From the NCBI GenBank assembly GCA_028284805.1, contig JANQQZ010000151.1, positions 1-64,000 of the forward strand: a DNA stretch of 64,000 nt. The letters are read 5' to 3'. The notes beneath the pieces were generated by a model that was given only the letters and a program-made list of their open reading frames with translations, was not told the origin of the DNA and made no database searches. Origin of the DNA: Phycisphaerales bacterium. GTDB taxonomy: Bacteria > Planctomycetota > Phycisphaerae > Phycisphaerales > UBA1924. Numbering within the stretch: position 1 is the stretch's first letter; each line of letters begins with the position of its first letter. Both the position numbers and the translations under genes were made by a program. Positions 40,334 to 47,377 of the stretch are shown in pieces.

Positions 40334-41484
40334 AGCTCGTCGATCGCCAACCGGTCGAGGGGACGGAACGCCCGACGATCTACATCGGGCACCGTCAGTA
40401 CCGTGACCAGAGGTCGGGCAAGCGGAAGACCTCGCGTCGCTGGAGCGCCGAGTGGTTCCTCAACGGTAAGCCAGACGGTCAATCACTCGACACCAACAAC
40501 AAAGTCGCAGCGATCCGAGCAGCTCACGAGGTGCACCGCAGGATTCGACAGGGGGAGCCGACCGCGGCGCCGCGAGAGGTCCGGATCAAGGAGCTGGTCG
40601 ACGGCTACATGACGCTTCAGCGCGGGCAGCCGCGATCGCCGAAGACGCTGGAGAAGTACCAGAAGGTGCTCGATGACTTCGCCGCCCACAGCGAGGCGTG
40701 CGGCGTCGTTTATGGGTCCAGGCTCACCGAGGAGGAGTTCTGGTCCTTCGAGATGGAGCGGAAGCTCTCCGACAAAACCAGGTACGATCGACGCGTAATC
40801 ATTTTGCAGCTCGCAAAGTGGGCAACCGAACGCGCGGAGCTCCTGCCCAAGAACCCTCTTCGGCACGTGAAGATGAACAAGCCCGAGTGGGCGCCGCAGC
40901 CGTGCTTCATCCCGGAGCAGGTCGAGACCATGCTCGAACACGTCGAGCCTGGCATGCGGGAGATGATCATGGTGCTGGCCTATACCGGGATCCGATTCGG
41001 CGAGCTGCGAGAGCTCTGTTGGGACGACATCGACCTCAAGCAGGGCACCCACGGCTTCGTGACAATCCGGCGCGGCGGCGCGGAGGGGCGGACCAAGGGC
41101 AAGCGGAGCCGGCGGATCCCGCTGCACCCAGAACTGGCCGCGATGCTCCGGACTCGTCCGCGCACCGGTGAACGCGTGTTCGCCGCCCGCGAACTCGGCG
41201 GCCGCGGCGACGGTCTGATCGTCGACACCGTCTTCCTGCGGAAGCTCAAGCGGCTGTGCGCGGCGTGCAAGTTCACCAAGCCTGACCAGTACAAAATCCA
41301 CACCTTCAGGCACTTCTTCGCGAGCATGCTCGCACGCGAAAACGTGAGCTACTAGTACGCTCTGGAGTTCATGGGACACCGCAGCAGCGACATCCTTGAC
41401 CTCTACTACAAGATGTACGACAAGGACGCCGAGCGAGCGATCCTGGCGATCCAACTCCGCAAGGGCCGCAAGCCCGCGGCCTAA
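40324..41484 (+). pseudogene. Tyrosine recombinase/integrase interrupted by an amber codon
   Basis: The frame from GTG 40324 encodes a phage-type integrase: N-terminal arm-type region, SAM-like core-binding domain (RIKELVDGYMTLQRG), and catalytic domain with LAYTGIRFGELREL (first Arg), KGKRSRRIPL, HTFRHFFASMLA (HxxR). TAG at 41353-41355 stops it at residue 343. The same frame then continues for 42 codons with YALEFMGHRSSDILDLYYKMY, which supplies the second His and the catalytic Tyr. Without readthrough the protein cannot cut DNA. A single-base change would restore a 386-residue integrase. Sequencing error is possible. Confidence 0.8.
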
Positions 41485-42038
41485 CCCGGTTCGATCTCAA
41501 TCCGCTCGTGCCGGGCACGCTCCCACGCGCCACGCGTCGCCCGCGTGAACGCCACCTTGGAGCCGACGCGGGTGAATCGGGCCTGGTCGTGCCGCACGAG
41601 CCCGAGGACGGCCCAGAACCTCAGCGGCGTTCGCACGCCGTAGTCGGCGATGGACTCCTTCAGGCTTAGCTCCGCTGCGTGTTTAATCTGCTGGAACGAC
41701 TGAGGGCCCGCTGAGCCGGCGATGGCTCCAGTGACGGCCCTGTAAACCTCGTGCGGGCACTTGAAGGGCCGGGCCTCGCTGTCGCGGCGTTCCGTTAGCG
41801 CGAAGCCGCGGGGGGATTCCTCGACCGTGTAGATCGCGGCACGAACACGGCTGCGGGGACCAACGACCCGCCGGCGCCGGGCGTCCTCGATCGCCTCGAT
41901 CTCAGAGGCAACGGCGCGCTCCAGCTCATCGAGCTTGCGAATGAGGCGGGTGCGTCGTGTACCCGATGCCACGGAGGCTTTGCGTACCTCTTCAAGGACG
42001 TCTCGCCAGCTTTTGATAGGTGTACCTGATGGAGTCAT
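41481..42038 (-). CDS. Island protein, paralogue of the 38815-39384 gene
   Basis: A 185-residue protein from ATG 42038. The N-terminal third is helical with an Arg-rich heptad pattern (TRLIRKLDELERAVASEIEAIEDARRRR). A middle region (AAIYTVEESPRGFALTERRDSEARPFKCPHEVY) and C-terminal half share blocks with the 38815-39384 protein. It converges on the integrase, overlapping the restored integrase end by 4 bases. Its promoter region (42039-42257) is shared with the divergent 42258 gene and contains repeated TACGCCG. Function unknown. Confidence 0.55.
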   Translation of the reverse strand: MTPSGTPIKSWRDVLEEVRKASVASGTRRTRLIRKLDELERAVASEIEAIEDARRRRVVGPRSRVRAAIYTVEESPRGFALTERRDSEARPFKCPHEVYRAVTGAIAGSAGPQSFQQIKHAAELSLKESIADYGVRTPLRFWAVLGLVRHDQARFTRVGSKVAFTRATRGAWERARHERIEIEPG

Positions 42039-42218
42039 TGCTGCAACATGGTACGCCGTGATGCCGTGCTGGCGTTGTTGTTCGCGTACCTCACCACACC
42101 TCTTCTGCTCAGGATCCGCAGCAGTTCGCAGGCATTTCCTTGCTCATGCGAAAGTTGGCTGAAGATTCTCAACATTTCGTCGCTCGCGCGCTTGCCTTCG
42201 CCGCCGGACGGGGTGTAC

Positions 42219-42243
42219 TACGCCGGTTCCCCACTACGGCGTA
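42219..42243. promoter_or_regulatory. TACGCCG inverted repeat before 42258 gene
   Basis: TACGCCG (42219-42225) and CGGCGTA (42237-42243) form a 7-bp dyad with an 11-base spacer, just before the AAGGAGG ribosome site of the 42258 gene. A further TACGCCG is at 42052-42058, near the start of the divergent gene. This arrangement suits an operator shared by both. There is no T tract, so it is not a terminator. Confidence 0.35.
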
Positions 42244-42257
42244 CAAGGAGGCACGCG

Positions 42258-42614
42258 ATGAGTGAGAGCACGAAGAAGGCGAGTGCGATGAATGCGGCGG
42301 GCGAGCGGCTGCTCGCGTGGGCGAAGCAGACCGGCGGCGTGCTCACCATCGCTGCGACGTTCGGTCACGACGAGGAGTCCGGAGGGATGGCGTCGCGGCC
42401 GGAGGCGCTGTTCGCCGCGTCGATGGGTGGGCTTACGGAGACCGAGGTCGCAGTGCTGCTCGCTCAGCTCGATGTGGCAGTCCTCATCCTGCTGTCGCGG
42501 ATCGCACCGCAGACGGACCTCGGTGAGGACGCGTTTCGGCGGGTCGTCAACGACACGCGCCGGCAGATGCTCGACGACGAAGGGCTTGACCTTTGCACCG
42601 AATGCGGCGGATGA
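42258..42614 (+). CDS. Small island protein ending in CTECGG
   Basis: A 118-residue protein. ATG 42258 has a perfect AAGGAGG 8 bases upstream, while the longer frame has none. The body is helical and hydrophobic in places (TETEVAVLLAQLDVAVLILLSRIA); the end LCTECGG has one CxxC. It is the first of a run of genes leading to the large serine recombinase. No family is recognised. Confidence 0.6.
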   Translation: MSESTKKASAMNAAGERLLAWAKQTGGVLTIAATFGHDEESGGMASRPEALFAASMGGLTETEVAVLLAQLDVAVLILLSRIAPQTDLGEDAFRRVVNDTRRQMLDDEGLDLCTECGG

Positions 42615-42692
42615 GGAGAGAGGGGCTCGCCGCGGCGCTGACGCGTCGCGGCGGGTTTGGTGATCGGCTTGGTCTTGATTAAGGAGATGCAC

Positions 42693-43121
42693 ATGGCGGC
42701 AAAGCACGAGTTCCGTGGGCCTGATGGGATGGCACGCAAGATCCGGCTGTTGGCGAGCAACTGCGAGGCGGCGACAGAGGGGATGTCGAGAACGCTGCTG
42801 ATCGCGGTGTCGGCGCCGGATCCGGTGAGCACACCGGATTGCCAGCACGCGTCTCCGCGTGGGTTCCAGATCCAGACGCTCGACGACGGCATGGGTCCGA
42901 ATGAGATCGCGACGCTCATGGGCACGATCTACGGGTTCCTCGACACCATCGAAGACGAGTACTCCCGCGAGTTTGGCAGCACGTTCCGCGAAGCAGTTGA
43001 TGAGGCGCGTGGCACCCACGGGCACGCGAGCGGCATGGCGGTGGTGCCGGTGGAGCCGGCGCGGTCGCGCCCGTGGGCGCGTGGAACCGTGGGCGCCGCC
43101 AACACCACCAAGAAAAGCTGA
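42693..43121 (+). CDS. Island hypothetical protein
   Basis: A 142-residue protein from ATG 42693, 6 bases after AAGGAG. It starts MAAKHEFRGPDGMARKI. A beta-like middle (TLLIAVSAPDP, GFQIQTLDDGMGPNEIATLM) leads into a helix (GFLDTIEDEYSREFGSTFREAVDEARG) and a basic, disordered tail ending TTKKS. No signal peptide or membrane segment is seen. It lies between the 42258 gene and the 76-residue gene at 43144. No family is recognised. Confidence 0.55.
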   Translation: MAAKHEFRGPDGMARKIRLLASNCEAATEGMSRTLLIAVSAPDPVSTPDCQHASPRGFQIQTLDDGMGPNEIATLMGTIYGFLDTIEDEYSREFGSTFREAVDEARGTHGHASGMAVVPVEPARSRPWARGTVGAANTTKKS

Positions 43122-43143
43122 AGGTCGAGGGAGGAGTCTTCGC

Positions 43144-43374
43144 ATGGCTCGTGGAAGCAGGAAGGGCGAACCACACTTGCCGCAACAAGGCGGCGGTCTC
43201 GATGACGGGGGCGTTCCCCGCCGTCGCGGCCGGCGTCCGCGTCAGGTTCCGGTTGCGGTCTCGTATAGACCGCAGATGCCGGAGGAGGAACAGCAATGCA
43301 AAGACGCCCTTCGACTTCTACTCGCCTCCATGGTCCGCAGTCGGTTAGGCGGACATGAGGAGGATGGGACATGA
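43144..43374 (+). CDS. 76-residue basic protein coupled to the serine recombinase
   Basis: ATG 43144 follows AGGGAGGAG by 7 bases. The N-terminus is Gly/Arg-rich and disordered (PRRRGRRPRQVPVAVSYRP), and the C-terminus is helical (EEEQQCKDALRLLLASMVRSRLGG). Its stop overlaps the ATG of the large serine recombinase (ATGA), so the two are translationally coupled. Position and size suit an accessory factor such as a recombination directionality factor, though that is inference only. It resembles no family I know. Confidence 0.55.
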   Translation: MARGSRKGEPHLPQQGGGLDDGGVPRRRGRRPRQVPVAVSYRPQMPEEEQQCKDALRLLLASMVRSRLGGHEEDGT

Positions 43375-45308
43375 AAAGGAAGTCTCGACTCAACGGAACG
43401 CGGGGAGTCCCGCTGCTGCGATGCTCGACGATGGAGCAGGCAGATACCTCGATCGATGATCAGCTCAACTCGATCAAGGTCTTCTCGGAGGAATACGGCA
43501 TGGAGCTCGGCGAGCCGGTCAGGCTCGTCGGCAAGTCGGGCAGCGTCAAGAGCAATCTTGAGGCCGGCATCGACGAGATCATCGCTCGCAAGAAGAACGG
43601 CGAGCGGATCGACTACGTCGTCTTCTACGACCAAAGCCGGTTTGCCAGGTCGGGCCCGATGCATTTCGGGCTCCTCGCCGAGCGGCTCGAAGCGGCCGAC
43701 ATCGACCTCGCTGAAACAGACGGGTTCCTTGAGGACCCGGCGATGCTCCCCATCGTCCGGACCGTCAAGGCCGTCATGAGCCAACAGCAGGCTCAGAGCA
43801 TCGCGGATGCGTCGGCCCGCGGTTCGCAGAGCTCGCTCCGCAGCGGGCGCCGCGTTCATTCGACGCGGCCGGCGTACGGCATCGACAAGCTCCGCATGAG
43901 CCCATCGGGCGAGCCGGAGTACATCATCAGGCGACTGGCCGACGGGACGCGGTTGTTCCTCGATCCGCAGACCAAGGAGATCAAGCAGACGTATCCCGAT
44001 GGCGTTCGGCTCCCGAAGAAGTCCCCGCTGGGCAAAGATACGTTGGTCCCTGGTGACCCCGCGCTCCGCGAGATCGTCGTCCGGATCTTCCGGATGCGAC
44101 ATGAAGATGGATGGGGCGGGAGCCGCATCGCCCGCGCGCTCAACGATGAGGGTATCCCATCGCCGAAGGGCGGCCGATGGTCAACAGCGGTTATCCGCGA
44201 CCTGCTTCGCGACGAGGTCTATACCGGCGTCGGGTACGCCAACCGCTATAGCTCTGCGATCTATGTCAATCAGGCGCGCGGTCGCCCGCAACCGCTTGGG
44301 AAACAAAAGGGCAAGGTCGTCCGCGGGACCCGGCCGTCGAACGACTGGTTCATCGTCCAGTATCCGGCGCTCTCTGATTACCTCCCGCCTGAACTCAAGC
44401 GCGCTGCGAAGAAGGAGCAGAAGGACTACCGCGATCGGATCAAGACCGGCAAGATCCAGGAGCCCAAGTCCGACAATGGACGACAGCATCATCTGCTGTC
44501 CGGAATCATGACCGAGCAGACGACCGGCAAGCCCATGATCGCGAAGGCAAGCGGAAAGCCGTCGCGCGTCTACTACTGGCTCAGCGATGCGAGGGACTCC
44601 GCGCCCGCCGACTCGCCGCTCCGTCGATGGCTGCCATCGGCGCCGCTGCATCGGGCCGCGTTGGAGGAAATCGAATCCCTGGTCTGCTCGCTTCCTGATT
44701 TACGAGATCGAATCATCGCGGAGATCGCTGAGCAGGATCAAGAGCGGCTCGGCGGCGCAGGCGAGAGCAAAGCCCTCCTCATCGAGCTTGAGAAGCTTCG
44801 CAAGCGGTACCGGTCGCAGCTCTCGCGGCTCGGCGGGCCGGACGATGCCGCGGTCAACGACGCGATCGACGAGACGAGCAGCCGCATCCGCGTCATCGAG
44901 GATCGGCTCGCGAGCATGAACGCCGGGCCCGCGCTGACCGACGCCGAGGTCACAAAGGTCGCCGACGGCATCATTCGCGATCTCTCGGAGATGCTTTCGG
45001 AGTTCGCCAACAAGGGCGAGCCGGCGCTCCGTGAACTCGCGGCGACGCTCATCTCGTCTGCAGTCGCAGATCTCGAGAAGGAAGAGGTTGCGTTCGAGTT
45101 CGCGATCCCCGCTGACCTGATCGACCGTCGAGTTCTAAGCCTGCCTGAGCCATGCGGACCCACAACATGCAGGCAGGCGTACAAATGGCGGCCCATCGTC
45201 CTTGATGTCGTAACCGTTGACGTCGCAACGCCTTGCCGAGGTGAATGCTGGGAGCCCTACATCCCCAAGGGCTGCGATGACTGCGGATGCCAACAGCAAG
45301 CCGCTTGA
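43371..45308 (+). CDS. Large serine recombinase
   Basis: A 645-residue protein. The N-terminal resolvase domain has LLRCSTMEQADTSIDDQLNS (catalytic Ser19), YVVFYDQSRFARSG and AVMSQQQAQSIADASARG. The recombinase domain follows (WGGSRIARALNDEGIPSPKGGRWSTAVIRDLLRDEVYTG), then a coiled coil (KALLIELEKLRKRYRSQL). The usual zinc-ribbon cysteines after the LxG motif are absent: HHLLSGIMTEQTTG. Instead the last 60 residues hold CGPTTC, CRGEC and CDDCGC. It probably mobilised part of the island. GAGGAGG precedes the ATG. Confidence 0.88.
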   Translation: MKRKSRLNGTRGVPLLRCSTMEQADTSIDDQLNSIKVFSEEYGMELGEPVRLVGKSGSVKSNLEAGIDEIIARKKNGERIDYVVFYDQSRFARSGPMHFGLLAERLEAADIDLAETDGFLEDPAMLPIVRTVKAVMSQQQAQSIADASARGSQSSLRSGRRVHSTRPAYGIDKLRMSPSGEPEYIIRRLADGTRLFLDPQTKEIKQTYPDGVRLPKKSPLGKDTLVPGDPALREIVVRIFRMRHEDGWGGSRIARALNDEGIPSPKGGRWSTAVIRDLLRDEVYTGVGYANRYSSAIYVNQARGRPQPLGKQKGKVVRGTRPSNDWFIVQYPALSDYLPPELKRAAKKEQKDYRDRIKTGKIQEPKSDNGRQHHLLSGIMTEQTTGKPMIAKASGKPSRVYYWLSDARDSAPADSPLRRWLPSAPLHRAALEEIESLVCSLPDLRDRIIAEIAEQDQERLGGAGESKALLIELEKLRKRYRSQLSRLGGPDDAAVNDAIDETSSRIRVIEDRLASMNAGPALTDAEVTKVADGIIRDLSEMLSEFANKGEPALRELAATLISSAVADLEKEEVAFEFAIPADLIDRRVLSLPEPCGPTTCRQAYKWRPIVLDVVTVDVATPCRGECWEPYIPKGCDDCGCQQQAA

Positions 45309-45393
45309 GGATCTCGGCCAGCCGGGCTGGATCCCGCAATGACCTCGCCGCCCTCGGCTCAACGGCCGGGGGCGGCCTTCAGAAAAAATTCCG

Positions 45394-45412
45394 TCGACGG
45401 CGGAGCCGTCGA
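45394..45412. repeat. 8-bp hairpin after the serine recombinase gene
   Basis: TCGACGGC (45394-45401), loop GGA, GCCGTCGA (45405-45412) make a perfect stem. It lies between the recombinase stop and the 45430 start, overlapping the leader of the latter. There is no T tract after it, so a terminator is weakly supported; it might affect translation of the 45430 gene. Confidence 0.4.
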
Positions 45413-45429
45413 ACACACCGGAGGAATCC

Positions 45430-46278
45430 ATGACGGGCGACGGACTCACCGACATCGAGAAGGCATGGCTCGTGGGCATCGACGCCCTGTTGATGCATGG
45501 GGCGCCCCAGGGGCATGCGGTGACCGCCGGGCGGATCGTCGATCTCTGGGGTGCCGGTGGCGTCGAGTTTCAGAAGGAGCTTGAACGCCGATCGGATGTG
45601 TGGCGGAAGCGGCACGGGCAATTGGTGATGATGGTGGGTGACATCTCGGGGCCGTGCCAGCGGCTGATGCAGCTCATGGGCAATCCGGCGTCGGTGGATC
45701 TGAAGCTTGCAAAGCCGCCCGCCCCGCGGCGCCCGCGGCCGAAGCGTGGGCCGGTGGTGAAGCCGAGCCGGGCGGCTAATTACCCCGCCATGAACATGAC
45801 GGACAAGGAGGTGCAGCGGTTCCTCGACCTGATCGAGAACGAGGGGATCAGCTCGGTGTTCGACCCCGGGGTGAGCGTCATGCCGGACGATGTGCTGTTC
45901 CGCCCACCGTTGATCACGATCGACGGCACCGGCGTGTTCTACGACCAGATCGCCCCCGTATACGACCGTGGCGACATCGACCGGCCGTGGAGTCCGCACG
46001 ACATGGAGCCGTGGATCGCTTTGGCGTTCGACTATGCACTGCTGATCGTCGCCCGGGAACGGAAGTGGACTTGGGTGATCAGCGACCGCTACCTTCGGCG
46101 CCTGCCGTGGGGGCATCCGTGCAAGATGACGCCGAACGGTCGCCCGGGGTGGCGGTTGCTTACAGACATGCTGGACGAAGCGGGACTGACTGAACGAAAG
46201 CGGAAGCACACCTGGTGCATGACAGATCGCGGACGCAGCGTCTCGCAGCAGGTATCAAACTCTTGGGCCACGCAGTAG
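45430..46278 (+). CDS. Island hypothetical protein with winged-helix-like ends
   Basis: A 282-residue protein from ATG 45430 with GGAGGAAT upstream. The first 90 residues are helical. A basic Pro-rich linker (KPPAPRRPRPKRGPVVKPSR) follows, then a beta-containing region (DVLFRPPLITIDGTGVFYDQIAPVYDRG). The end WRLLTDMLDEAGLTERKRKHTWCMTDRGRSVSQ has the shape of a winged helix whose wing reads MTDRGR. It is separated from the recombinase by 121 bases. No family is recognised. Confidence 0.55.
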   Translation: MTGDGLTDIEKAWLVGIDALLMHGAPQGHAVTAGRIVDLWGAGGVEFQKELERRSDVWRKRHGQLVMMVGDISGPCQRLMQLMGNPASVDLKLAKPPAPRRPRPKRGPVVKPSRAANYPAMNMTDKEVQRFLDLIENEGISSVFDPGVSVMPDDVLFRPPLITIDGTGVFYDQIAPVYDRGDIDRPWSPHDMEPWIALAFDYALLIVARERKWTWVISDRYLRRLPWGHPCKMTPNGRPGWRLLTDMLDEAGLTERKRKHTWCMTDRGRSVSQQVSNSWATQ

Positions 46279-46354
46279 CCAAAGCGTGAACTTCACCCTC
46301 TTACTTTTCCTTCGTTTACAGTGATTCGTTGCTTCTGTGTATAGAGGCAGAGAT

Positions 46355-46558
46355 TCACCGCCGAGACGCGCCCGCCTTGGTACTGCGGTTGTAGCTATTG
46401 AGCTTGCCAAGAACCTGACCCAGTGATAAGTGCAACCGCATAGCGTCCTCGAAGCTGATGACGACATTGAGCGCTTTGGGCGCATCCTCAGCAAGTGCTG
46501 GGCGAATGTGGTCTACGTTGCAGCCACCGAATGTCTTCTTGATCGCAGGCTCGTTCAT
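46355..46558 (-). CDS. Small hypothetical protein
   Basis: A 67-residue protein from ATG 46558, with AGGAG 8 bases upstream. It starts MNEPAIKKTFGGCNVDHIRP and continues with FEDAMRLHLSLGQVLGKLNSYNRSTK. No signal or membrane segment. The clear ribosome site favours a real gene, but the shortness leaves doubt. It is convergent with the 45430 gene and divergent from the 46751 operon. Confidence 0.45.
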   Translation of the reverse strand: MNEPAIKKTFGGCNVDHIRPALAEDAPKALNVVISFEDAMRLHLSLGQVLGKLNSYNRSTKAGASRR

Positions 46559-46716
46559 GGACAAGTCTCCTGGTTGAGCTAGACAGACATCGCGATCTGT
46601 TAGAGGGCCGGTCTTGTGGTGGTCCTAGATCGTGAGGCCATGCCAAGGCTACGTGCAGCCAGCCGGGCCGCCTCACCCAATCAGACTCCTATCGTATCAG
46701 ATTATAGAGACGGGGC

Positions 46717-46744
46717 TTGACGTACACGTCGGTACATGTACAAT
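46717..46744 (+). promoter_or_regulatory. Promoter with overlapping palindrome, upstream of GHKL module
   Basis: TTGACG (46717-46722) and TACAAT (46739-46744) are spaced by 16 bases and resemble a sigma-70 promoter. The palindrome GTACATGTAC (46732-46741) lies over the -10 box, and a second GTAC lies at 46723-46724 region, suggesting an operator. The expected start of transcription is near 46751, the A of an ATG, so translation from that codon might be leaderless. Confidence 0.5.
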
Positions 46745-46750
46745 ACGTCT

Positions 46751-47377
46751 ATGAACGGCTCGTTTCTGAACTCACTGCAGGCCTTCCAGGGTGTCGTCGA
46801 TGGGGCGATTGCCGACGCGGTCGCAACCTCGGATTACGACCAGGTCCAAATTTTGGCAGAGCTCGCCGCAACCTTGCGGGCGACACCCAAGCGACTGACC
46901 GCAGCTGCATCCGCAGACGTGCCGCGCAGTCAGCCAGTCAGCCCGAAGAACGACCGCGGTGAGAATCCGACCAGATCGCCTTCGCAGTACCCGTACTACC
47001 TGCGGGACCGCGATGACGTACTCAAAGTCGGATGGGCAAGCAAGTCGAACTCTACCTATGAGCACCGCGCGCCCTTTGCAGACGTACTCCTTTTCGCCAA
47101 TGCCTTGAAGGAAGTGTCGAAGTCAGGCGCGCTGTTCTCGACCAAAGAACTCCGCACATGTCTCGCGCTTGCATGGAGGCGTCAAGAGCGCGATCCGCTA
47201 CCCGACTCCCAGTTCTACGTGTGCCTTGGATGGCTCAAGTCGATCGGTGCCGTCGTGCAACATGGCCGGCGCGGATACTCCGTAACTGATAGTCGAATGC
47301 TCGGCGATGGCCTTGAGACGGCATTTGCTGTACTGCCCGTTTCGCATCCCAACAGCCCAACTGATGGAGACCAATGA
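46751..47377 (+). CDS. Winged-helix-like protein, first gene of GHKL module
   Basis: A 208-residue protein from ATG 46751 (ATG 46736 lies within the promoter). Residues 1-70 are helical, followed by a Ser/Pro-rich linker. Residues 95-200 look like a winged helix: FADVLLFANALKEVSKSGALFSTKELRTCLALAW, FYVCLGWLKSIGAVVQHGRRGYSVTDSRML. It overlaps the ATPase gene by ATGA and so should be made with it. It could recognise DNA for the system. No family is recognised. Confidence 0.55.
   Translation: MNGSFLNSLQAFQGVVDGAIADAVATSDYDQVQILAELAATLRATPKRLTAAASADVPRSQPVSPKNDRGENPTRSPSQYPYYLRDRDDVLKVGWASKSNSTYEHRAPFADVLLFANALKEVSKSGALFSTKELRTCLALAWRRQERDPLPDSQFYVCLGWLKSIGAVVQHGRRGYSVTDSRMLGDGLETAFAVLPVSHPNSPTDGDQ

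Noticed and set aside
41350-41360. Programmed readthrough of the integrase TAG
   Set aside because: The bases after TAG (TACGCT) do not match known readthrough contexts; a nonsense mutation is simpler.
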